Assembly: GCA_000697335.1 (NCBI GenBank)
Contig: JNEM01009244.1
Coordinates: forward strand, 1-10,312
Source: Conidiobolus incongruus B7586
Lineage: Eukaryota; Entomophthoromycota; Entomophthoromycetes; Entomophthorales; Conidiobolaceae
Direction of reading: 5' to 3'
Length of the DNA stretch: 10,312 nucleotides
In this document: positions 1 to 8,800 of the stretch, one piece after another
Layout of the letters: each line of letters begins with the position of its first letter
Numbering within the stretch: position 1 is the first letter of the stretch
Program-made: the position numbers and the translations under genes
The notes under the pieces: generated by a model
Seen by the model: only the letters and a program-made list of their open reading frames with translations
Told to the model about the DNA's origin: nothing
Databases searched by the model: none

Positions 1-891
1 ATTTTCAAATATAAAATTATAAATTAAGTTATTAAAATAAACTTAAAAGTAATAATAATCATTTTTATTATAAATAAAAGGTTAATAAGTACTTTTATCA
101 ATATATAGATTTTATAAATTGAAATTTAATCAAATAAAATATTTACTAATTAAATTAATATATATAATGAAAGGTTTAACAAAATAAATTTATGAATAAC
201 ATATTAATTAATTTATAATATATAAATATCAATAGGGTATATTATTTACTGAAAGATATTTTTATTTAATATCTATAAAATAATTAAAATAAAGATTTTC
301 AAATAATATATGAAAATATCATTTTATTTTAGTTTAAATTAAAACTGATAATTAAATAATTATCGAATATGATAATTTAAATGAAGACATATAATTATAT
401 TGATAGTTAATAGATTATTTATTAAATAGTTTATGTCACTCTTGAATGTATATTTTATTTATCAAAAATTATATAAAATTATATATAAATTTAATGATAG
501 AAGAGTATATTATTATAAAAAATAAATAATATTAAATTTGAATATATATGTTTTAATTATTTCAAATTAAATTTATATTTATCCATACTAATATTTTATT
601 AAATTTAAAAATAAACTATAAAATTATATTAATTGGTTATTGAATAGTTGTATTAAAATATATATGAATATTGGCTCAATTATTAATTTGTATTATGAAT
701 AAAATCAATTTAGGATTAATTAATTGTATTGAGAACTTTTATCATATATTGAATAATTTAATATAAGTCATTTTAGAATTTTTTAATTAGTAGTGTAATA
801 AAATAAACTATTATATTTTTTTGATTAATCTAATATAATCTTATATAAAATTAACCTTAAGATTAAATATGATCACATACTAAATAATATA
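1..891. other. A+T-rich spacer, no gene seen
   Basis: By eye this stretch is about 85-90 % A+T, with stop codons every few codons in all frames. No coding-like island, RNA gene, long repeat or transposon end was recognised. It consists of short runs of A/T dinucleotides and TTAATTAA-type words without a clear repeat unit. It could be intergenic DNA or very old decayed sequence. Confidence 0.6.
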
Positions 892-2448
892 ATGAATAAT
901 TTATTCAACACCATCCAAATAATGCGTCCAAGTAAATATGAAACGCCTAAAATTCATTTAGCATTGATAGAATTCTAGAATGAAATAGACTCCAATGACT
1001 TATATAATGCAAATTGGGATAAATTAGGCGAAATGCAAAATAATTTTCACAAATTCATAAATTTAATGAGTGAAAAATTGAGACAATAATTTTTAATTGG
1101 ATAACTTCAAAATCTTAGATTAGTCAAATTAAATCAATTAAATATTTTACTTTGAAATATATTTATAGAATCCAAATGACAGTATTAACAATTATTAGGT
1201 TAATAAATATTGAATAGAAATTCAATCAATATATCCTAATTATTTGAAGCTTAACTAGTAAAATTAAAAATCAAACAACGCTAAAATCATACTAAACAAA
1301 GATGACGAAATAGGCATTTTACAAATAAGCCATAATAGATAGAAATTTCCAACTTTCGTCACAATCCATTACATTAAAGACTACCGCATTCTCCCCCTAA
1401 CAAACTTTCCCGATCCACTCCGAATAGTTGATTAGGGAGTGATTAAAAAGGCATTCGGATTAATTAGAGTTAATTTGGAAATCGTGTTAATTGTTTTTAA
1501 GAGTTCAAATTTCAAAAATTAATTGTGAAAAGTTGATAATTGATGACAAATTGAGAGTATAATCGGTTTATTGGTAAATTTGTTGTGAAAAGTAATAAAT
1601 TAAATGATATTGGATACTGATTAGTATAATGTGAATTTAAACTATTTTTATATTATTGTAATCTTTTATGCTCAAAACAGAATATCATTTTGTATGGATT
1701 ATCAACTCGCCCTTTCTTCAAAGATTAACCCATTCTGATGTTTTTACGAGACTGATGAAATAAAATATTTCAATCCAAGTAATATTATTATTAGTTATTT
1801 GTAATTAGTTATTACATTCTCATATTTTCTATTATATACCCCAGATTTTATATTAACCTAATAATCGATATTGCTTTAAATGATCTTTGAGAGTATTGTC
1901 AAGATCAAATTTTTTATTATGTTAAATATTCATTCATACTAATTGTGACGCGATATGTCTAGATATTACTGCTCATTAAGACCTTCACAGCTTATTTTGA
2001 ACTATATACTTAAGATTTGATTGCAACAATTCTCGAGATCTAATCACTATAACATTCACTAATCATACCAGCTCATGACAGTAACTAATCATTAGTCATT
2101 AAACAAATCAACAATAATCTTTCAATTATAATCCTCTATCAGAATAAAAAGAATAACAATTATTCTAAAGTTCATAAAAATAAGTTCAATGAATTTTCTT
2201 AGAATTGTTTCAAATCAACGTGGTACAAAAATGAAGTGAAATAGGATAAATAGAAGTTGAAAGGTATTTGGAATGCTGTTAATTGTTATATCGTGAACTT
2301 CAAAAGTATATATTAATCGATTGGTTAGCAATATTTAGAACATGTTGATCAATTTCCAATAATTAATCCAGAACTGATGAATATGTCTATTGATTTTTTA
2401 ACACTTCAAAACATTGAATATTTAAACTATACTATCCGCCAACTTTGA
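892..2448 (+). pseudogene. Candidate eroded protein-coding locus A (unrecognised)
   Basis: Several coding-like stretches lie on the + strand in two frames. (1) 892-1089 reads from an ATG for 66 codons (starting MNNLFNTIQIMRPSKYETPK) with a single internal TAG at 976, and ends at TAA 1087. (2) 1268-1519 is an 84-codon stretch in another frame, interrupted only by TAG at 1340 and 1433. It contains ordinary mixed-composition peptide such as DYRILPLTNFPDPLRIVD, and local G+C is visibly higher than in the surroundings. (3) 2329-2445 is a 39-codon open stretch, back in the first frame, that reads EHVDQFPIINPELMNMSIDF and ends at TGA 2446; its end (IEYLNYTIRQL) is faintly LRR-like. The total span (about 1.5 kb) would suit a protein of about 500 residues. 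Between these stretches stops are frequent. I do not recognise a family. It could be a decayed host gene, a gene with short exons, or chance open frames in A+T-rich DNA. The second stretch is the least likely to be chance. Confidence 0.35.
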
Positions 2449-2543
2449 AAAAGGAATGTTTAATAAAAATATATAATATATACCTTTGACAATGTCTATA
2501 ATTATACTCAATTCAAAGTAAATCCTGAATAAACAAGAAATAC

Positions 2544-2579
2544 ATATTATAATAACAACCATTGTTGTTATTGTAATAT
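2544..2579. repeat. 16-bp inverted repeat (hairpin), 4-nt loop
   Basis: The left arm 2544-2559 pairs with the right arm 2564-2579 around the loop CATT (2560-2563). All 16 positions pair, one of them as a G·T wobble (T2550 with G2573). The inner part, AATAACAAC against GTTGTTATT, contains G:C pairs, so low complexity alone does not explain it. It could be a replication or recombination footprint, a small cruciform, the end of a miniature element, or a transcript hairpin. No target-site duplication or longer element was recognised around it. Confidence 0.7.
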
Positions 2580-3148
2580 AAAAATAATTTGTTAGCAATA
2601 ATATTGCAATCTATTGATTAAACATTAAATGTACTAAAAATATCTTGAATATTTTTTCCCATATTAAAAAATTGAAAAATATTCATAATTCGTTAAATTT
2701 GAAAACTGATCATCATATCATAAATTATTTAATATATTTTCAACCAATTAAATTACATAATTATCAAGTTTGAATAAAAAAAAATTAAAATGCAGATCTT
2801 TTTAAGTGTTTTTTATATTAATAAATATTTCAATTCCAATTAAAAAGATATCATAGAATAGTAGTTTATTGGACTATAGTTTGAATTTATTACATAAAAT
2901 AAATAATTATAACCACTTATTACTTTATTTATTTAATTTATTTGAAATATTAAAAATAAATAATTTTAATTTATGAATAAAAATATAAAAATATCTAAGA
3001 TATTAATTAATTATATTATCAAAAAGATAATGAACTATTTAATATTCAAAGCCAAGTTAATAAATTACAACAAATCTTCAAATGTATATTATTAATTAAT
3101 ATTCTATTAACTGAATATTTCCCCATATTTTTATTCTGTTTAAAATTG

Positions 3149-3165
3149 ATAATAATAATAATAAT
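3149..3165. repeat. Short AAT/ATA microsatellite
   Basis: About 5.7 units of a perfect trinucleotide repeat (ATA/AAT) sit in A+T-rich spacer. A similar shorter tract, followed by nine A residues, occurs at about 5029-5049. Confidence 0.7.
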
Positions 3166-3225
3166 TCATCTAAAAATGGGAGATATTATTGATAGAATAA
3201 TCTATAGGGTGTGATTAATTTGTGA

Positions 3226-4709
3226 ATCTCTGATAATCGTTCATGGAATGAGGTAATTTTGTCAATAGGGATATCTGTAAGTGTTAAATTCAATTCATAT
3301 TAAGTCTATCTAATGCTTCAGATATTGCTTAGATTATAAATTAAAATATATAATGATCATTATATAATATTGTTTATTTTTAATGTGATTGAATATAACA
3401 CTATTTTTAATATTATTTAAATTAGATTTATAACTATTTAATGTATATTAGATTAATTTGATTTAATATTAAAGTTATTGAATCCATAACTTATAATAGT
3501 AATTAAAAAATATACAATATTTTAACAAAATACTCACCTCATAGCTATCTAAATTATCAAGTTATCAATATGATTATCCCAATCTTCCATTTAATTGTGA
3601 AATAGTAAAATATAGTATATACATTAATTGCGGATATGATATATTCCGATTAAAAACCACTCTAAAGGTAATTGTAATGATATAAATGGTTTAATAGTTT
3701 AGAAAATATCAAAATCATGAACGATTTTTATAGCTTAGATTATATATAGATTATAATATCAGCACTCAAATTATTTAATATTGATTTTCAAGCAATATTC
3801 AATATTATATAATATATTTCATAATACATTTCAACTTAATTTACTACTATATTAGAAAAATTTTTGATTAACATTAAAATAAATTGATACTTAATTTTTC
3901 GCTCTAATGTCTTAATAATGAACACACAGATAATAATCAATTCTCAGTGTAATTTACCTCAATATTTAACATAAAAACTTGACTGAATCAATATTTCAAC
4001 TAACAATTTACCAATTTAAAAATCCAAAAATAGATAATTATCCCGAAAAAAAATTACCCAGAATTAATGTTAAAGCATGTCCTTTATGAACGGTATCCAA
4101 TGCAAATTTTCCTCCCTAAACTTATAAATTCACCTCCCCCCATTAGGAGATTGAAATGCCTAAATTTGAAGAAAATTAGAGAGTTGTTAAATCTTCCAAA
4201 TTTGGAAACTTCTAATTAGAAATTTCTTCAGAAATTAATATGCTAAAATAGGTTAAGTAGATTATTTGGCAAGTTTGGGAGAACTCAATCTTCAGTTACT
4301 AATTTAATTTGTGAGATAAATATTGTAAAAATATTGAAAGAGATTTAAATTGACAAATCATAAAATAAATCTTAGTATTAAAATAACTAATTTCAAAAAC
4401 AATAAAATAATCTATAAAGAAAAAAAATTTTTTTTTGTAGTTCGATATATCTTAGTGTGGATTGCCACGTGGTAACCATTATATGAAAATAATTTTGTTT
4501 AATGTGCAACTTTAATTTTTAAATTCACTAATTACAAGTGCATCTATTCATTTCACCACCTCACTATGATTTTGAAGAAAAACATCAATATAAGTGTTAT
4601 AGCAGATCTCTATTAATTAATAGATTTTAATTCTAAATAGAATTGGCTCCATCATAATATATTTCGGCTTTTGGTTGTAATATCATTCGACAATTTGTAT
4701 AATAATTAT
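3226..4709 (+). pseudogene. Candidate eroded LRR-like gene, locus B
   Basis: A series of + strand coding-like stretches lies in changing frames. 3226-3300 is open and contains SDNRSWNEVILSIGI; a perfect GTAAGT splice-donor-like hexamer sits at 3277 with a CTAAT...CAG acceptor-like end at 3321. 3545-3682 is 46 open codons (including YDYPNLPFNCEIVKYSIY). 4067-4219 is an ATG-started 50-codon frame ending in TAG, and the same frame continues to 4348 with one more stop (TAA 4244). 4434-4709 is open apart from stops at 4473, 4500, 4614 and 4638, and includes DLY, LIDF and FRLLVVISFDNLYNNY. The 4067 stretch is the strongest: after PKLINSPPPI it reads RRLKCLNLKKIRELLNLPNL, matching the LxxLxLxxI...LxxLPNL spacing of leucine-rich repeats. 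The total length would suit an F-box/LRR-type protein of about 500 residues, but no F-box could be demonstrated. The interval 3301-3544 is almost pure A/T and uninformative. I infer a decayed host gene; a multi-exon gene is the alternative. Confidence 0.4.
4420..4436. repeat. A8T9 homopolymer junction
   Basis: A run of eight A residues (4420-4427) is followed directly by nine T residues (4428-4436). Such rigid poly(dA:dT) tracts typically exclude nucleosomes in fungi. Here the tract sits inside the candidate eroded locus B, between two of its coding-like stretches, so it may simply be a product of drift or slippage. Confidence 0.6.
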
Positions 4710-5787
4710 TAACTTGGATTTAAATCAATAAAAAAATATAATATTTTAATAATGAAATGAAAAATAATCAAAGCCATCAATATAGAGCTATAATTTCGTT
4801 AAATATAATTAATATTATATAATATTTTCCGATTTAAAAATCTTAATTTTTCCCTCTATTAACTAATAATTAAAAAAAGTTACCTTTTAAAGATTAAAAG
4901 AAACACTATTAAACCATGAAATGAAGAAAAAATTTTTCGATTAATTTCAATTTATCTCATATGACTTAAATACATATAAACTATAAAATTTAATCCTAAT
5001 AACGAATCAATTGAATCCAAGTAATCATTATAATAATAATAAAAAAAAATAAACATATTTTTAAAATCACTCTTATTTAACATAATGATAATTTAGCCAA
5101 ACTAAATATTATTGTATCTCAAATTTGGGGTAGTTTTTAAGATTAGGTTAATTACCAAGGATTTTACTCAAATTCCTTTAGTTTTAATAAATTTTAATGG
5201 AGTAAATTTAATTCTTAGGTAAATATATCTCCATAAAATTAATATCATACTATAATTATTATTTTATTAAAAATTTTATTTAATTTTTTTTTATATTTTT
5301 ATAAAAAATAAAATTTTAAAATATAAATTAAATATCTCTTTCTTTCTTGTTTTTTAAAAAAACTGACTTTTAATATTAATATTTTAAAAACTAATTGATG
5401 AAATTTATAACTTATTAAGTCTTATGACTTCTAGATCAAAAATTAGTGATTATCAAATCATTTACTTTGAGAATGTTGAAATTATATTGAAATGTTGAGA
5501 AATTAAACAGGAATTTAGTTTTAATCAAATTAAGATACAAATTCGATTCATGTGACTATAAGCCACTTAATATGGTAGTTCAATCAATTTTTTTCTTATT
5601 CTCCCCTCTTGATATTATCCCCTATTTCCAAATTAGTAGAGATTTCCCACAAATTGGCATTATTTACAAATTTTAGAATTTTCCTTAAAGTTTAGATATA
5701 ACAATTGGATAGAATAGTGGTTAGTGATTGAGTATTAGAGAGATAAATTTGAGTGAAGATTTGGTAATAAACTTGATAAAATTCATG
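4710..5787. other. A+T-rich spacer upstream of the pump gene
   Basis: This is mostly low-complexity A/T sequence, most extreme at about 5250-5400 (long T and A runs). One open stretch of 61 codons on the + strand runs from 5491 to 5673 (TGA immediately before it, TAG at 5674). An internal ATG at 5572 would give 34 codons, and the peptide includes SIFFLFSPLDIIPYFQISRD. It shows no recognisable domain and is of a length expected by chance in several frames. No RNA gene or mobile element was recognised. Confidence 0.5.
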
Positions 5788-6100
5788 TAAAAGGTATAAT
5801 TTTTGGTTTAATTAATTAATTTTCAAAACCCACACCTATTTCAAAGTTGAAAATTTGTTTTAAGTAACTTGGATTGGTATATATTGAAGTAAATTTCTTC
5901 AATTTAAAAATTAAACTAAATTACATCTATTGTATTTTTTGTTTGCAAAAAGGTTTTTTAACCTATCCATATCTTTATATTAATTAATCTTTAATTCCTG
6001 CCTCAATCGCAGTTGAATATCGTTTCTTTGCCGTTTTAGGTTTTTCTAAGTTGATCGTCCTAGAAAGACGACTGGTAAACAACTACTAATCAATCATACA
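5788..6100 (+). promoter_or_regulatory. Probable promoter and ATG-free 5' leader of the H+-ATPase gene
   Basis: From just after an ATG-TAA pair at 5785-5790 to the start codon at 6101, the + strand has no ATG in any frame for about 310 nt. In DNA of this composition ATG would be expected several times. This favours clean initiation at 6101 and suggests that much of the interval is transcribed leader. From about 5996 the G+C content rises and the sequence becomes pyrimidine-rich (TTTCTTTGCC, GTTTTTCT), typical of strongly expressed fungal genes. The start context is ACAATGAG, with A at -3. An in-frame TAA at 6047 rules out a longer uninterrupted protein. TATA-like words occur near 5974-5984 but cannot be assigned. 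A leader intron is possible but not demonstrable. Confidence 0.5.
6055..6071 (+). promoter_or_regulatory. Small hairpin in the probable 5' leader
   Basis: TCGTC (6055-6059) can pair with GACGA (6067-6071) across a 7-nt loop, ending 29 nt before the start codon. With only five base pairs it is marginal. It is listed because it lies in the G+C-richer part of the leader, where a weak structure could affect scanning. No regulatory family was recognised. Confidence 0.25.
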
Positions 6101-8800
6101 ATGAGTCACGATACTGAAAAGAAAGAAGCCGTGTTGGTCGAACACGAGCATAAGGAAGTTCAAGACGAATTGCCCCCCGAGTTGGAGGCTTTGTTGCAAA
6201 CCGATACCAGCACCGGTTTGACTTCCGCCGAAGTTAAGGAAAGATTGGCCAAGTTTGGTCTCAACGAATTGCCCGAGAAGAAGTCCAATCCTTTCCTCAA
6301 GTTCATCGGTTATTTCACCGATCCTATTGCTATTTTGATTATTATTGCTTTAATTCTTTCTATTGTAATTGGTGATCATATCGATGTCGGTATTATTTCA
6401 GTTCTTTTGGTTCTCAACGCCGTAATTGGTTACTATATGGAAGCTAAGGCCGAATCCGCTCTTGATGCTCTTAAATCCTCCCTCTCCCTCAAGTCCAAGA
6501 CCTGGCGTGATGGTGAATTACAAGAAATCGACACCAATCAATTGGTTCCCGGTGATATTATTGTTTTGCGTCTCGGTGATATCGTTCCTGCTGATGCTCG
6601 TTTGTTGGGTATTGGTGCTACTGGTGAAGCTGTCCGTGCTGGTTTGGATATTGATCAATCTGCTCTGACTGGTGAATCTCTTCCCGTCACCAAGAACAAG
6701 GGCGATGTTGCTTACTCTTCCTCCATCGTCAAGCAAGGTCAAATGTTGGCTGTTGTTATCAAGACCGGTACCAACACTTTCATTGGTCGTGCTGCTAACT
6801 TGATCTCCATTACCAACGAACAAGGTCACTTCCAAAAGATTATCGGTCAAATCGGTAACTTCTTGGTTATTATCACTGTTGTTATGGTTCTTATTTTATT
6901 CGGTTATTTGATGGGTGTCCGTGGTGCTGATCAAGTTATGCCCATTCTTCACCAAATTGTCGTTTTAACTGTTGCTGCTATTCCCGTAGGTCTTCCCACT
7001 GTCTTGTCTGTCACTATGGCTGTCGGTGCCAACCAATTGGCTGCCAAGCAAGTCATCGTCAAGCGTCTTACCGCTGTCGAAGAAATGTCCTCTGTTTCCA
7101 TCTTGTGTTCTGATAAGACTGGTACTTTGACTCTTAACCAATTGACTTTCGATAAGCCCTACTTATGTGAAGGTTACACCGAAGAAGATCTCTTGTTGTA
7201 CTCTTACATTGCCTCTGAACCCGGTGCCAATGATCCTATTGAAAAAGCCGTCCGTAAGGCTGCCCAGGAAGGTGTCTCCATCCTTAAGGATCTTCCCAAG
7301 GAATCTGCCCATGCTATTCCCGGTTACAAGGTTACTTCTTTCGTTCCTTTCAATCCTACCTCCAAGCGCACTCAAGCTACTGTTGTCAAGTTGGATACCA
7401 ACGAAACCTTTGAAGTTTCCAAGGGTGCTCCTCCCACTATGATCAAATTGGTTGGTGGTCACGATGAAGCTGTTCACGCTGTCAATGACTTGGCTGGTCG
7501 CGGTCTCCGTGCCCTCGGTGTTGCTCGTACTTTCCCTGGTAACCCCGATGAGTGGCACTTGGTTGGTATGATCTCTCTCTTAGATCCTCCTCGTCCTGAT
7601 TCCGCTGATACTGTCCGTCGTTGCCATGAATACGGTGTTGATGTCAAGATGATCACTGGTGATCAATTGATTATTGCTAAGGAAGTCGCTCATCGTCTTG
7701 GTATGCAACGTGCTATTTTGGATGCTAACAAGTTGGTTGAAAAGGGTGTTGCTGAAGAAGATATCACTCGTCGCTGTGAACGTGCCGATGGTTTTGCTCA
7801 AGTTATTCCCGAACACAAGTACCGTGTCGTCGAACTCCTTCAAAACAAAGGTCACTTGGTTGGTATGACTGGTGATGGTGTCAACGATGCTCCTGCTTTG
7901 AAGAAGGCTAATGTTGGTATTGCTGTCCATGATTGTACTGATGCTGCTCGTTCTGCTGCCGATATCGTTTTGTTGGCTCCCGGTTTGTCAACCATTATTG
8001 ATGGTATCACTACCTCCCGTGCTATTTTCCAACGTATGAGATCCTACTCTCTCTACAGAATCACCTCTACCGTCCACATTTTGATCTTCTTCTTCTTGGT
8101 CATCTTGATTCACGAATGGTCTATGCAAGCTATTTTACTTATCTTCATTGCTGTACTTAACGATTTGGCAACCATTGTCATTGCTTTTGATAATGCTCAA
8201 ATTTCTCAAAGGCCTGATAAATGGAGAATTGGTCAATTGATCTTCATGTCCATCTTACTCGGTGTTCTCTTGACTGCCCTCTCCTTCGTTCACTTGTACG
8301 TCACCAATCACATGCACCCCGGCGATTTGCATCCTCCTGAAGGTACTCACATCCCTCACACCTTCCTCCAAACCGTTATGTACCTCCACATCTCTTCTGC
8401 TCCTCACTTTATGATTTTCTCTACCCGTCTTTCTGGCTTCTTCTGGGAGAACTTGCCCTCATGGTTCTTCTTCGTCGCTGTCATGGGTACTCAAGTATTC
8501 GCTATGATTATCTCCATTGTCGGTATTCCCAACTTCATTGAAGGCATTGGAGCCGCTTGGGGTTTCGTTATCATTTTTATCTCCTTGGTCTATTGTGTGC
8601 TTTTGGATTTCGTCAAGGTTTACATGTTCCGTATTTGGAATTTCGAATTGACCGCTACTTTGTTCCCTACTCCCGCTCGTAAGAGAAAGTTGGCTCAACG
8701 TAAGGTCGAAGCCGAAGTTAGATCTAGACTAGATACCAATATTCACAAGTTCAAGACTGGTCTCACTGTTGTTGAAGCTATTCACGCTTTCAGCAAATAA
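6101..8800 (+). CDS. Plasma-membrane H+-transporting P-type ATPase (P3A)
   Basis: This proton pump hydrolyses ATP to expel H+ across the plasma membrane and energises secondary transport. It has 899 residues (yeast Pma1 918, plant AHA2 about 948), so it is full length and intronless. Order: cytoplasmic N-terminus with cation-ATPase N domain (about 30-70); TM1-2 (about 72-113, Asn106 aligning with AHA2 Asn106); actuator domain with TGES 190-193; TM3 (252-273); TM4 with PVGLP 295-299; phosphorylation motif CSDKTGTLT 336-344 (aspartate Asp338); nucleotide-binding FNPTSKRT 417-424 and KGAP 441-444; DPPRPD 495-500; MITGD 517-521; hinge TGDGVND 590-596; TM5-TM10 (about 648-840). Asp688 in TM6 matches the proton acceptor (AHA2 Asp684, yeast Asp730). 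Arg653 and His659 match yeast Arg695 and His701, the fungal pattern. Oddities: a His-rich outer loop 731-753, Pro768-His769 in TM8 where yeast has Glu803-Asn804, and a 58-residue tail unlike the yeast or plant regulatory tails. The start at 6101 is supported by the upstream in-frame stop and an A at -3. Strong codon bias suggests high expression. I leave the symbol blank because the exact PMA paralogue cannot be assigned. Confidence 0.97.
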   Translation: MSHDTEKKEAVLVEHEHKEVQDELPPELEALLQTDTSTGLTSAEVKERLAKFGLNELPEKKSNPFLKFIGYFTDPIAILIIIALILSIVIGDHIDVGIISVLLVLNAVIGYYMEAKAESALDALKSSLSLKSKTWRDGELQEIDTNQLVPGDIIVLRLGDIVPADARLLGIGATGEAVRAGLDIDQSALTGESLPVTKNKGDVAYSSSIVKQGQMLAVVIKTGTNTFIGRAANLISITNEQGHFQKIIGQIGNFLVIITVVMVLILFGYLMGVRGADQVMPILHQIVVLTVAAIPVGLPTVLSVTMAVGANQLAAKQVIVKRLTAVEEMSSVSILCSDKTGTLTLNQLTFDKPYLCEGYTEEDLLLYSYIASEPGANDPIEKAVRKAAQEGVSILKDLPKESAHAIPGYKVTSFVPFNPTSKRTQATVVKLDTNETFEVSKGAPPTMIKLVGGHDEAVHAVNDLAGRGLRALGVARTFPGNPDEWHLVGMISLLDPPRPDSADTVRRCHEYGVDVKMITGDQLIIAKEVAHRLGMQRAILDANKLVEKGVAEEDITRRCERADGFAQVIPEHKYRVVELLQNKGHLVGMTGDGVNDAPALKKANVGIAVHDCTDAARSAADIVLLAPGLSTIIDGITTSRAIFQRMRSYSLYRITSTVHILIFFFLVILIHEWSMQAILLIFIAVLNDLATIVIAFDNAQISQRPDKWRIGQLIFMSILLGVLLTALSFVHLYVTNHMHPGDLHPPEGTHIPHTFLQTVMYLHISSAPHFMIFSTRLSGFFWENLPSWFFFVAVMGTQVFAMIISIVGIPNFIEGIGAAWGFVIIFISLVYCVLLDFVKVYMFRIWNFELTATLFPTPARKRKLAQRKVEAEVRSRLDTNIHKFKTGLTVVEAIHAFSK

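Larger units (their letters stand above)
2449..3225. other. A+T-rich spacer with a hairpin and a short AAT microsatellite
   Basis: No coding-like island was recognised here. The stretch contains the 16-bp inverted repeat at 2544-2579, listed separately, and a short trinucleotide tract of about five to six AAT/ATA units at 3149-3165. The rest is simple A/T-rich sequence. Confidence 0.5.

Noticed and set aside
892-2448. Reading TAA/TAG as glutamine joins long stretches of locus A into open frames, hinting at a ciliate-type code.
   Set aside because: The pump gene uses CAA for Gln throughout, has no internal TAA/TAG and ends in TAA. In A+T-rich DNA, removing two of three stop codons makes long frames by chance.
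3347-3366. Perfect 20-bp palindrome centred on GATC.
   Set aside because: It is almost entirely A/T and of a length expected about once by chance in 10 kb of this composition.
5250-5400. Long T and A runs with partial self-complementarity, possibly an origin or scaffold-attachment region.
   Set aside because: Simple A/T richness explains the pairing. No origin consensus can be tested by eye, and similar tracts occur throughout the window.
5491-5673. 61-codon open stretch upstream of the pump as a small gene or upstream ORF.
   Set aside because: It has no recognisable domain. Another frame across the same DNA looks equally protein-like, and such lengths arise by chance. It lies before the ATG-free leader, so it is probably not on the transcript.
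6084-6104. TACTAAT branch-point-like word (6084-6090) followed by an AG within ATGAG (6103-6104), suggesting that a leader intron removes the start codon.
   Set aside because: GAG is a poor acceptor, no good donor was found nearby, and the next in-frame Met is residue 113, which would delete TM1-TM2. The ATG at 6101 gives a normal N-terminus.
6426-8698. Overlapping frames of 60-131 codons on both strands inside the pump gene.
   Set aside because: They are shadows of the strongly codon-biased H+-ATPase frame. They have no domain, no start context and biased composition.
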